Assembly: GCF_027925245.1 (NCBI RefSeq)
Contig: NZ_BSDP01000001.1
Coordinates: 1,612,001-1,676,000, forward strand
From: Agromyces rhizosphaerae
GTDB taxonomy: Bacteria > Actinomycetota > Actinomycetes > Actinomycetales > Microbacteriaceae
Reading direction: 5' to 3'
DNA length: 64,000 nt
The position numbers and the translations under genes are program-made. Within the stretch, counting starts at the first letter, position 1. Each line of letters starts with the position of its first letter. Positions 24,966 through 35,039 of this stretch are shown here, piece by piece. The notes under the pieces are model-generated. The model did not search any database, was not told where the DNA came from, and saw nothing but the letters and a program-made list of their open reading frames with translations.

Positions 24966-25748
24966 TCAGGCCCGGTCGAGCAGCTCCTCGAGCACCCGCG
25001 CCACGCCCTCCTCGCGGCACGGCGGCGCCACCCGGTCGGCTGCAGCGAGCACGCTCTCGTGCGCGTCGGCGACGGCGACGGCAGTGCCCGCCCAGCCGAG
25101 CATCGCCAGGTCGTTGGGCATGTCGCCGAACGCGGTGACGTCGGCCGCGGGCACGCCGAGTCGCTCGCAGAGCGTGGCGAGGGCGCTCGCCTTGGTGACC
25201 CCGGCGGCGCTGATCTCGACGAGGCCCGAGACCGACCAGGTCACGGTCGCGCGCTCGCCGACGGCATCCGACACCCGCTCCTGCAGTTCGACGGGCTCCA
25301 CCTCCGGATGCCGCACGAGCAGCTTCACCGCCGTGCGATCCCACACCTCGGGCAGGGGGCCGCGCGGCACCGGGCCGGACGTGTAGGTCTGCACGTAGTC
25401 GGGGTCGAGCCGCACGCCGTCGTCGCATTCGACCGCGAACCACGAGCCGGGAACGGCGGCGGCGATGTCGTCGACGAGCGCGAGGCCCGGGGCCGGCTCG
25501 ATGCCCGACAGCGACACGATGCGACGCTCGGCAACGTCGAACGTGACCGCACCGTTCGACACGACCGCGAGCCCGTGCGCGCCGACGTGCGGCCAGAATC
25601 CGTCCATGCGGCGCAGCGGCCGCCCGGTCACGAACACCACCGGGATGCCGGCCTCGTCGAACCGACGCAGCACGCCCGCCGTGTAGTCGGGAACGACGTC
25701 GCCGGCGTCCGGCACCAGGGTGCCGTCGAGGTCGGTCGCTACGAGCAT
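24966..25748 (-). CDS. HAD-superfamily Cof-type phosphatase
   Basis: 260 residues. HAD motif I is DLDGTLVPD near the N-terminus (Asp6 nucleophile, Asp8), motif II the VFVTGRP, motif III a Lys in VTKASAL, and motif IV FGDMPNDLAML. The insertion cap is of type IIB, as in Cof/YbjI sugar-phosphate phosphatases. Cytosolic. Its -10 box TAAGAT ends six nucleotides before ATG 25748. Natural substrate unknown. Confidence 0.9.
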   Translation of the reverse strand: MLVATDLDGTLVPDAGDVVPDYTAGVLRRFDEAGIPVVFVTGRPLRRMDGFWPHVGAHGLAVVSNGAVTFDVAERRIVSLSGIEPAPGLALVDDIAAAVPGSWFAVECDDGVRLDPDYVQTYTSGPVPRGPLPEVWDRTAVKLLVRHPEVEPVELQERVSDAVGERATVTWSVSGLVEISAAGVTKASALATLCERLGVPAADVTAFGDMPNDLAMLGWAGTAVAVADAHESVLAAADRVAPPCREEGVARVLEELLDRA

Positions 25749-25754
25749 CCCCGT

Positions 25755-25760
25755 ATCTTA
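25755..25760 (-). promoter_or_regulatory. -10 box TAAGAT, leaderless HAD promoter
   Basis: Minus-strand TAAGAT, six nucleotides before the ATG at 25748. Confidence 0.5.
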
Positions 25761-25912
25761 GGCACTGTCGGTGATCACCTCATCCGCGACGTCGGCGCCG
25801 CGTTCCGCACCGCGGTGGCGGGCCCGCTCGAGATGGGCTGCACCGGCGGCTCCGGTCCCAGGCGAAGTGCACGCGGGCGGAGTGTGGACCTCGCGAGCGA
25901 GGGACCACGCGG

Positions 25913-25938
25913 CCACGCTAGCGTGGGCGCGATACGCT
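25913..25938 (+). promoter_or_regulatory. 14-bp perfect palindrome plus -10 box upstream of SRPBCC gene
   Basis: CCACGCTAGCGTGG (25913-25926) is a perfect palindrome lying 6 nt before TACGCT (25933-25938), i.e. over the -35 region. The palindrome looks like an operator. The remaining part of the gap 25749-25998 shows no gene or other structure. Confidence 0.45.
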
Positions 25939-25998
25939 GCCCCGTCGAGTCCGGGCCGTGTCGATGCCCCGCGCCGCAGGTTGACGACAGGAGCCCAC

Positions 25999-26418
25999 AT
26001 GACGATCGCCTTCGAATCGACGAGACGCATCGCCGTCTCACCGTCCGAGGTGTGGGCGATGCTCACCGACTGGTCGCGCGCGCACGAGTGGATGCCGGGC
26101 ATCGACGAACTCGTGCCCGACCGGCCGACCGAGGTCGGGACCGTGCTGTCGTTCACCGCGCAGGAGCGGGAGCGCTCCTCGACCATCACGACGCTGCAGG
26201 AGAACCGACGCCTCGTGCTGCACAGCGAGGCGTCGGTCGTGATCGCCGACTACGAGTACACGCTCGTGCCCATCGGCGACGTGGCGACCGAGATCACGCT
26301 CGTCGCGCGCGTCGAGGTGCGCGGTGCCATGCGGCCGTTCGCGAAGCGCATCCGCACGTCGATCGCGGAGGCCGACCGGGTGCAGCTCGACCGCCTCGCC
26401 ACGCTGATCACCGACTGA
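25999..26418 (+). CDS. SRPBCC-family protein
   Basis: 139 residues with the START-like pattern: FESTRRIAVSPSEVWAMLTDWSRAHEWMPGI at the start and a C-terminal helix (FAKRIRTSIAEADRVQLDRLATL). Likely binds a small hydrophobic ligand. ATG 25999 follows ACAGGAG. The promoter region has a 14-bp palindrome suggesting repressor control. Monocistronic, ends at a long bidirectional hairpin. Not closely similar to the SRPBCC protein at 12372. Confidence 0.78.
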   Translation: MTIAFESTRRIAVSPSEVWAMLTDWSRAHEWMPGIDELVPDRPTEVGTVLSFTAQERERSSTITTLQENRRLVLHSEASVVIADYEYTLVPIGDVATEITLVARVEVRGAMRPFAKRIRTSIAEADRVQLDRLATLITD

Positions 26419-26431
26419 CCCCCGTCAGGTT

Positions 26432-26491
26432 CGAGACCCGTCAGAAAGCTGCGCTCTCGCGCCCGAGAGCGCAGTCTTTCGACGGGTCTCG
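26432..26491. terminator. Long imperfect palindrome between convergent genes
   Basis: Two 28-nt arms (26432-26459 and 26464-26491) around a 4-nt loop. The outer 11 bp (CGAGACCCGTC/GACGGGTCTCG) and inner 11 bp (CTGCGCTCTCG/CGAGAGCGCAG) match perfectly; the middle 6 nt are shifted by one base. It serves both converging genes and is longer than an ordinary terminator, so it might also be a dispersed repeat. Confidence 0.7.
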
Positions 26492-26505
26492 GCCGGGTGC
26501 ACCGC

Positions 26506-27678
26506 TCAGCGGGGCTTCACCGGCAGCGGCGCGCCGGCGCGCTTGAGGTTCGCCAGCATTGCGAGGAGCAGGAACACCGCGAGGGCGACGAAGGCGAACT
26601 CCCCGTTGCTGTCCTCGAGCGACTGCCCCACGATCGGGATCACGATGACGGGCAGCACCAGCGAGACGAGGGTGAGCAGGGCGAGCGGCTCGCTCGGGGC
26701 ATCCGGGAACAGATCCTCCGCCTCCGAGAGCGCTGCGGCATAGGGGATGCCGACACCCGAGCCGAGGAGCACGACGCCGCCGAACGCGACGGCGGTCGTC
26801 GGGTCGAAGGCGATCGCGCCGAGTCCGACGGCGGCCAGCAGCAGTGCGCCCGTGAGCCAGGCGTGCCGGACGCCGCGTTGCAGCAGTGCGCCGCCGACGA
26901 CGCGCAGGGTGGCGGAGAGCCCGAACAGCAGGAACGAGATGGCGCCGGCGATCGCGGCGCGCACGTCGCCGTCGGTGGTCAGGTACTCGATGAGCCACGA
27001 CCCGAGGATCAGCGGCACCCCGAACAGCGCGGTGAACAGCAGCGCGAGCCGATAGACCCGGAGGTGGCGCACCGCCGTGCCCAGGAAGCCCTTCACGCGC
27101 GGGGGTCGTGCCACGCGCGTGCCGTGCCGGCCCGGAACGGTCAGTGCGCCCGCGACCGCGAGCAGCGCGGCGACGACGAAGCCCACGCGCCAGTCGATGC
27201 CGAGGTCGTTCAGCCCGCTGCCCAGCAGCAGCGCGCCCGCGATGCCGAGCTGGATCGCCCCGCCGAACACCCCGAGGATGCGCGCGCCGCCGACCTGGCG
27301 CGCCCAGACCGCGCCGAGCGTGTTGACCACTGCGAAACCGAGGCCGGGCAGCACGCGACCGACGGCGAGTCCGGCGAAGATCGGCGTGACCGCGAAGACG
27401 AGGTTGCCCGCGGCGATGGCCCAGCAGCCGATCTGGATGCCGCGGGTGACGCCGACGCGCTCCCCGATGCGCGCGGCGAACAGCAGGCCGACGATCATCG
27501 ACCCGAGGAACAGGGTGCCCGAGAGCACGCCGACCGCGGCGAGCGAGACGTCGAAGTCCTTCGCCAGCACGGATGCCACGGGGCCGACGTTGCCCGCATT
27601 CCACGCTCCGCAGAATCCGACCAGCGCGACCGCGATGACGAGGCGCGCGGAGCGGGGCCGTCCTTCGGTCGAGGTCAT
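26506..27678 (-). CDS. MFS transporter
   Basis: 390 residues and about twelve hydrophobic helices. The loop after helix 2 (AARIGERVGVTRGIQIG) matches MFS motif A loosely. The family is not one I can name; substrates could be small anions or drugs. Minus-strand -10 box TAGGCT (27714-27719) with a GGGGGGAG ribosome site before ATG 27678. Divergent from a UvrA-like ATPase across 74 bp, a pairing that recalls antibiotic self-protection loci. Confidence 0.85.
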   Translation of the reverse strand: MTSTEGRPRSARLVIAVALVGFCGAWNAGNVGPVASVLAKDFDVSLAAVGVLSGTLFLGSMIVGLLFAARIGERVGVTRGIQIGCWAIAAGNLVFAVTPIFAGLAVGRVLPGLGFAVVNTLGAVWARQVGGARILGVFGGAIQLGIAGALLLGSGLNDLGIDWRVGFVVAALLAVAGALTVPGRHGTRVARPPRVKGFLGTAVRHLRVYRLALLFTALFGVPLILGSWLIEYLTTDGDVRAAIAGAISFLLFGLSATLRVVGGALLQRGVRHAWLTGALLLAAVGLGAIAFDPTTAVAFGGVVLLGSGVGIPYAAALSEAEDLFPDAPSEPLALLTLVSLVLPVIVIPIVGQSLEDSNGEFAFVALAVFLLLAMLANLKRAGAPLPVKPR

Positions 27679-27713
27679 CGCTCCCCCCAGAGCTCGAGCC
27701 AGCCGACGCGCAC

Positions 27714-27746
27714 AGCCTACCGAGGGTCGGATGCGGGGGCTACCGT
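27714..27746. promoter_or_regulatory. Divergent promoters for MFS and uvrA2-like gene
   Basis: Minus-strand TAGGCT at 27714-27719 serves the MFS gene (leader about 30 nt). Plus-strand TACCGT at 27741-27746 ends six nucleotides before ATG 27753 (leaderless). The two promoters face away from each other only 21 bp apart. Confidence 0.5.
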
Positions 27747-27752
27747 TGGCCC

Positions 27753-30104
<2,352 letters not shown>

Positions 30105-30108
30105 GCGA

Positions 30109-30132
30109 AGCGGATGCGACGCGGCATCCGCT
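30109..30132 (+). terminator. AGCGGATGC/GCATCCGCT hairpin after uvrA2
   Basis: Perfect 9-bp stem with loop GACGCG beginning 4 nt after the stop. Its right arm starts the 14-mer GGCATCCGCTCGCC seen after several genes. Confidence 0.6.
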
Positions 30133-30250
30133 CGCCTCCCGACCCGCGAACGGGGCGATCGGGTCGCGAACCGTTGACCCGCGATGCTCGGGTTGCCATG
30201 CTGGCGAGCGTCGCCGGGTACCCGGAGCCGGGCGGAGGGAGTCGATCGCC

Positions 30251-31423
30251 ATGGCCCTGTCGAACCGCGCGAGGCGCGCCCGCGACGCCTCCGAGCCGAT
30301 GATGACCTTCTTCACCCGGGTGGCGAACGCTGCCGGGCCCGACGCGGTCGACCTCACCTTCGGCAACCCCCACGAGATGGCGCTGCCGGGCCTCGTCGAC
30401 GCGATCCGCGAGCAGGTCGAGCCCCGCACGGTCGACTGGTTCGCCTACCAGAACAGCCGGCCCGAGGCGCAGGAGGCGATCGCCGACGGGCTGCGCGCGG
30501 AGCTCGGGCTCGACTTCGAGCCCGCCGACATCGCGATGACCCAGGGTGCGTTCGGCGCGATCGAGCTGGCGTTCGCGGCGCTGGCGGATGCGGGCGACGA
30601 GGTGGTCATCCCGCTGCCGGGCTGGTTCTGCTACGCGCCCATGCTGCGCGCCACCGATCTCGTGCCCGTCGAGGCGCCGCTCGATCCCGAGACGTTCGAC
30701 CTCGACATCGAGGCGATCGCGCGGGCGATCACGCCGCGCACGCGCATCGTCGTCGTGAACTCCCCTGCCAACCCGACGGGCCGCGTGTACCCGAAGGCGA
30801 CGTGGGACGCGCTCGCCGAGGTGCTCGACACGGCGTCGGCCGCGCACGGGCGCCGCATCTGGCTGCTGTCGGACGAGCCCTACCGCCGCATCCGCTTCGA
30901 CGGCATCGGCTTCGCGAGCCCCGCGGGTTCGTACCCCTGGACCCTCATCGACTACAGCTACGGCAAGGTGCTGCTCGCACCCGGCCAGCGGCTCGGGTAC
31001 CTCGCCGTCGCACCGCTCGTGCCGGCCGTCGAGCGGGCCGAGCTGCGCGAGTCGCTCGGATCGCTCCAGCTCGCGATCGGCTGGGGGTGGCCCGATTCGA
31101 TCATGCAGCGCGCGGTGCCGGCGCTCGAGCAGGTGTCGATCGACATGACCGAACTCACCCGGCGCCGCGACCGCGTGTACGGCGCCCTCACCGACGCCGG
31201 GTACACGATCACCCGGCCCGAGGGCACGTTCTATCTCTGGGGGCGCGCGCCCGGCGGCGACGGCGACGCGTTCTTCGACGCGCTCGTCGAGCGAGGGGTG
31301 TACGTCTTCCCCGGGTCGCAGTTCGACCAGCCGCACCACTTCCGCATCACGCTCACCGCGACGATGGACATGCTCGAGCGGGCGATCCCGCACTTCGTCG
31401 AGCTCGCGCAGCCCGAGGGCTAG
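30251..31423 (+). CDS. Class I/II pyridoxal-phosphate aminotransferase
   Basis: 390 residues. Recognisable segments are VDLTFGNPHE, MTQGAFGAIELAF, VVNSPANPTGRVYP, the LLSDEPYRRIRF strand and the PLP-lysine region DYSYGKVLLAPGQRLGYLA with the catalytic Lys. Transfers amino groups between amino and keto acids; substrate not deducible. ATG 30251 follows GGAGGGAG. Monocistronic. Confidence 0.88.
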   Translation: MALSNRARRARDASEPMMTFFTRVANAAGPDAVDLTFGNPHEMALPGLVDAIREQVEPRTVDWFAYQNSRPEAQEAIADGLRAELGLDFEPADIAMTQGAFGAIELAFAALADAGDEVVIPLPGWFCYAPMLRATDLVPVEAPLDPETFDLDIEAIARAITPRTRIVVVNSPANPTGRVYPKATWDALAEVLDTASAAHGRRIWLLSDEPYRRIRFDGIGFASPAGSYPWTLIDYSYGKVLLAPGQRLGYLAVAPLVPAVERAELRESLGSLQLAIGWGWPDSIMQRAVPALEQVSIDMTELTRRRDRVYGALTDAGYTITRPEGTFYLWGRAPGGDGDAFFDALVERGVYVFPGSQFDQPHHFRITLTATMDMLERAIPHFVELAQPEG

Positions 31424-31465
31424 GCGCGTCCCGTCACGGATGCGCCGCCCGGGCGGTTCCTCGGG

Positions 31466-31837
31466 TCAGTCCGGCAGGCGGAACTTGGACGCCGCGACGA
31501 TCATCGCGATGCCCGCGCCGATCGCCGAGACCAGCGGCACCGCGGCGATCGCCATCGCGATCGCGTTGGGCCGGAACTGCAGGCCGTCGGGGCCGCCGAT
31601 GTACGCGCCGAGCGGCACCGAGTATCCGCCGCCTCCCCCGCCGCTGCCTTCTCCCGTGCCGGCGGGGGACGTGCCGCCCTCGGGCATGGAGCCGGACCCC
31701 TCGCCGCCGCCGAACCCGAAGGCGACCAGCGCGACGGGGATGATCTCCTGCCCGTCGACGGTCGTCTTCTCGCCGTATGCCACCTTGGCGCCCCACGCAG
31801 GCACCGATTCCGCCAGGTTCTCGATGAGCTTCGCCAT
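31466..31837 (-). CDS. GerW/YtfJ-family protein
   Basis: 123 residues. The family core is KVAYGEKTTVDGQEIIPVALVAFGFGGG followed by a Gly-rich loop and a hydrophobic C-terminal helix. In Bacillus, YtfJ/GerW is needed for spore germination; non-sporulating actinobacteria carry it with unknown function. TAGCGT ends seven nucleotides before ATG 31837. Monocistronic. Confidence 0.85.
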   Translation of the reverse strand: MAKLIENLAESVPAWGAKVAYGEKTTVDGQEIIPVALVAFGFGGGEGSGSMPEGGTSPAGTGEGSGGGGGGYSVPLGAYIGGPDGLQFRPNAIAMAIAAVPLVSAIGAGIAMIVAASKFRLPD

Positions 31838-31844
31838 GGGGCGA

Positions 31845-31850
31845 ACGCTA
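31845..31850 (-). promoter_or_regulatory. -10 box TAGCGT, leaderless gerW-like promoter
   Basis: Minus-strand TAGCGT, seven nucleotides before ATG 31837. Confidence 0.45.
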
Positions 31851-32064
31851 CGCCCGTTCGCGGCCGACGGCTAGGGCTGTCACACAGGGTTCACCCGGTC
31901 GTTCCTCCACACCACCGGCGTCGCATGGCGGCCGGCGCATGCGGCGGGCCCTAGCCTGAGTGCGGGCGGCACCGGCGCATCCCCTTTCGAGCGCGCCTCG
32001 ATCACACGCCCGGGAGGAGTGGCGAGGTGCGACGAATGGCGAGTCCGAGGTTCGGGGGGTCGAC

Positions 32065-33285
32065 ATGGTGACCGTGGGCGTGAGGCGAGAGCAGCTGCCC
32101 GGCGAGCGCCGCGTCGCGGCGACACCCGAGACCGTGCGGCGACTCGTCGGACTCGGACTCGAGGTCCTCATCGAGGCCGGCGCCGGCGCCCAGGCGGGCT
32201 ACCCCGACGCGGCGTACGCCGAGGCCGGTGCGCGGGTGGAGCAGACGGCGGATGCCGCGGACATCGACGTGCTCGCGCACGTGCGTCCGCTCGATCCGGC
32301 CTCCGCTGCGGCGCTGCGACCCGGCACGGTGACCATCGGGTTCGCCTCACCCGCCGCGGAGACGGCCACGGTCACCGCCCTCCGCGACGCCGGGGTCACC
32401 GCCTTCGCGCTCGAGCTCATCCCCCGCATCTCGCGCGCGCAGTCGATGGACGCGCTGACCAGCCAGGCGCTCGTCGCCGGCTACCGGTCGGTGCTCGAGG
32501 CCGCGATGCGCCTGCCCCGCTTCTTCCCGCTCTACATGACGGCCGCCGGCACCGTGCCGCCGGCCCGCGTGCTCGTGCTCGGTGCGGGCGTCGCGGGCCT
32601 CCAGGCGATCGGCACCGCGAAGCGCCTCGGCGCGCGGGTCTCGGCCAACGACATCCGGCCGTCGTCGGCCGACGAGGTCGCGTCGATGGGCGGCACGTTC
32701 ATCGCCCTCGACGTCGAGGGCGCTGCCGCCGGCGGCTACGCGCGCGAACTCGGCGAGGACCGCGCCGAGCTGCAGCGGCGCCTCCTCGCCCCGCACGTGG
32801 CCGACGCCGACGTGCTCATCACCACGGCCGCCGTGCCCGGTCGCCCCGCGCCGCGGCTCGTGACCGCGCCGATGGTGGCGGCGATGAAGGCCGGGTCGGT
32901 CGTGATCGACCTCGCCGCCGAGTCGGGCGGCAACGTCGAGGGCACCGTGCCCGGCGTCGACACGGCCGTGCCGACCGCAGCGGGCGACGGCACGATCACG
33001 GTGGTCGGGCTGACGGATGCCCCCTCGGCGATGCCGTACGACGCCTCGCGCCTCTACGCGGCGAACGTCGCCAACCTGCTCGCGCTGCTGGTCGACGAGG
33101 GGAACCTCGCGCCGGACTTCGACGATGAGGTCGTCGCGGGGTCGTGCCTCACCCACGCGGGCGAGGTGCGGCACGCGCCGACCGCCGAGGCGCTGGCCGC
33201 GGCGGGGATGGCACCGCCCGAGGCGTCCGACCGCCCCGAACCCACCGAACCCACCGAACCGACCGAACCCGAGGGAGGCCGCTGA
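32065..33285 (+). CDS. pntA: NAD(P) transhydrogenase subunit alpha, N-terminal part
   Basis: 406 residues, the NAD(H)-binding domain I of proton-translocating transhydrogenase. Hallmarks: PGERRVAATPETVRRL at the start, the VLVLGAGVAGLQAIGTAKRLGARV dinucleotide fold, SQALVAGYRSVLEAA, and PYDASRLYAANVANLLALL. Couples proton entry to hydride transfer from NADH to NADP+. ATG 32065 follows GGGGGG. The C-terminus ends in a short repeated Pro-Thr-Glu linker. First gene of a three-gene operon, overlapping the next by 1 nt (TGATG). A -10 candidate TAGCCT lies at 31952-31957. Confidence 0.95.
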   Translation: MVTVGVRREQLPGERRVAATPETVRRLVGLGLEVLIEAGAGAQAGYPDAAYAEAGARVEQTADAADIDVLAHVRPLDPASAAALRPGTVTIGFASPAAETATVTALRDAGVTAFALELIPRISRAQSMDALTSQALVAGYRSVLEAAMRLPRFFPLYMTAAGTVPPARVLVLGAGVAGLQAIGTAKRLGARVSANDIRPSSADEVASMGGTFIALDVEGAAAGGYARELGEDRAELQRRLLAPHVADADVLITTAAVPGRPAPRLVTAPMVAAMKAGSVVIDLAAESGGNVEGTVPGVDTAVPTAAGDGTITVVGLTDAPSAMPYDASRLYAANVANLLALLVDEGNLAPDFDDEVVAGSCLTHAGEVRHAPTAEALAAAGMAPPEASDRPEPTEPTEPTEPEGGR

Positions 33286-33599
33286 TGGACGGCGTCGCAC
33301 TGCTCACCATCACCGTGCTCGCGGTGTTCGTCGGCTTCGAGGTGGTCTCGAAGGTCACGAGCACGCTGCACACGCCGCTCATGTCGGGCGCGAACGCGAT
33401 CCACGGCATCATCCTGATCGGCGCGATCATCGTCGCCGGCCAGGCGGAGGACACCGTGACCCTGGTGGTCGCGCTCGTCGCGGTGGTGCTCGCCACAGCC
33501 AACCTCGTCGGCGGGTTCGTCGTGACCGACCGGATGCTCGAGATGTTCCGCGGCCGCAGGAAGGCGCCCGCCGGTGTCGGCGAGGAGGGCGAGCGATGA
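33285..33599 (+). CDS. pntAB: NAD(P) transhydrogenase membrane subunit (PntAB)
   Basis: 104 residues with three hydrophobic helices, matching the C-terminal membrane part of alpha subunit that is split off in many actinobacteria. Conserved stretch: SGANAIHGIILIGAI. The ATG overlaps the pntA stop by 1 nt and its stop overlaps pntB by 4 nt (ATGA). Forms domain II helices of the proton channel with PntB. Confidence 0.93.
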   Translation: MDGVALLTITVLAVFVGFEVVSKVTSTLHTPLMSGANAIHGIILIGAIIVAGQAEDTVTLVVALVAVVLATANLVGGFVVTDRMLEMFRGRRKAPAGVGEEGER

Positions 33600-34969
33600 T
33601 CCTCCTCGACCCCACCTGGACCGCGGTGCTCTACCTCATCGCCGCCGTCTGCTTCATCCTCGCCCTGAAGGGGCTCAGCTCCCCGAAGACCGCCCGGCGA
33701 GGCAACCTCATCGGTGCGGCGGGTGCGCTGCTCGCGGTCGTGACCGTGTTCCTGTCGTCGAAGCTCGAGAACATCCCGTGGATCCTCGCGGCGATCGCCG
33801 TCGGCTCCGCGATCGCGGCACCGGTCGCGCGCCGCGTGCAGATGACGCAGATGCCGCAGCTCGTCGCCATGTTCAACGGCGTCGGCGGCGGCGCGGCCGC
33901 ACTCGTCGCCCTGCTCGAGCTGCCGCACGCGGGCGATGCGTGGGTGCGTCTCGCGATCGCGTTCACGCTCTTCATCGGCGCGGTGTCGTTCGCCGGGTCG
34001 ATGGTGACGTTCGCGAAGCTGCAGGAGCTCATGACGACTCGGCCGATCGTGTTCCCCGGCCTCGCGGTGCTGACGGTGCTCGTGGCGACGCTGGCGCTCG
34101 CCGCGGGTGCCGTGGTGGTCGTGGCGGGGCCGGCCTGGGCGGCGATCGCGCTCGCCGTGATCGGCCTGGCCTCGGGCATCCTGCTGGTCCTGCCCGTCGG
34201 CGGCGCCGACGTGCCGATCGTCATCTCGCTGCTGAACGCCTTCACCGGCCTCGCGGTCGCCGCGTCCGGCCTCGTGCTCGGCAACGTGCTGCTCGTCGTC
34301 GCGGGCACCCTCGTCGGCGCGTCGGGCACGATCCTCACCCGGGCGATGGCCGCGGCGATGGGGCGGAGCGTGCAGGGCATCCTGTTCGGCGCGTTCCGCG
34401 GCGGGTCGACGGCGGGGTCCACCGTGGCATCCGATCGACCCGTGCGCTCGTCGAGCGCCGCCGACATCGCGGTGCTGCTCGGCTACGCGCAGAAGGTCGT
34501 GCTCGTGCCCGGGTACGGGCTCGCGGTCGCGCAGGGCCAGCACACGATCGCCGAGCTGCAGGCAGCGCTCGAGGAGCGCGGCATCGAGGTCAGCTACGCC
34601 ATCCACCCCGTCGCTGGGCGCATGCCCGGACACATGAACGTGCTGCTCGCCGAGGCGGACGTGCCGTACGAGTCGCTCGTCGAGATGGATCGCGCCAACC
34701 CGGGGTTCCGCACGACCGACGTGGCGCTCGTCGTGGGCGCGAACGACGTCGTGAACCCCGCGGCGAAGACCACGCCGGGCTCGCCGATCCACGGCATGCC
34801 CATCCTCGAGGTGGGCGATGCGAGGCAGGTCGTCTTCCTGAAGCGCTCGATGCGCCCCGGCTTCGCGGGCATCGAGAACGAGCTGCTCTTCGACCCGAAG
34901 ACCACGCTGCTGTTCGGGGACGCGAAGGCGTCGCTCACCGAGCTGCTGGCCGCGGTGAAGGGGCTCTGA
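33596..34969 (+). CDS. pntB: NAD(P) transhydrogenase subunit beta
   Basis: 457 residues. About nine membrane helices of domain II, then domain III binding NADP(H) with the family blocks VVLVPGYGLAVAQGQH, YAIHPVAGRMPGHMNVLLAEA, LVVGANDVVNPAA and KRSMRPGFAGIEN. Completes the operon. Product regenerates NADPH for biosynthesis using the proton gradient. A hairpin (34972-35016) follows. Confidence 0.96.
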   Translation: MILLDPTWTAVLYLIAAVCFILALKGLSSPKTARRGNLIGAAGALLAVVTVFLSSKLENIPWILAAIAVGSAIAAPVARRVQMTQMPQLVAMFNGVGGGAAALVALLELPHAGDAWVRLAIAFTLFIGAVSFAGSMVTFAKLQELMTTRPIVFPGLAVLTVLVATLALAAGAVVVVAGPAWAAIALAVIGLASGILLVLPVGGADVPIVISLLNAFTGLAVAASGLVLGNVLLVVAGTLVGASGTILTRAMAAAMGRSVQGILFGAFRGGSTAGSTVASDRPVRSSSAADIAVLLGYAQKVVLVPGYGLAVAQGQHTIAELQAALEERGIEVSYAIHPVAGRMPGHMNVLLAEADVPYESLVEMDRANPGFRTTDVALVVGANDVVNPAAKTTPGSPIHGMPILEVGDARQVVFLKRSMRPGFAGIENELLFDPKTTLLFGDAKASLTELLAAVKGL

Positions 34970-34971
34970 GT

Positions 34972-35016
34972 CGAGCGGATGCCTCGGGCGGCATGCGTCC
35001 CCGTGGCATCCGCTCG
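34972..35016. terminator. CGAGCGGATGCC/GGCATCCGCTCG hairpin after pntB
   Basis: Perfect 12-bp stem with a 21-nt loop, located 2 nt after the pntB stop and 23 bp before the end of the convergent rimK-like gene. Contains both words GAGCGGATGCCTC and GGCATCCGCTCGCC. Confidence 0.75.
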
Positions 35017-35039
35017 CCCCAATGCGTCGGGGGCGGCGC

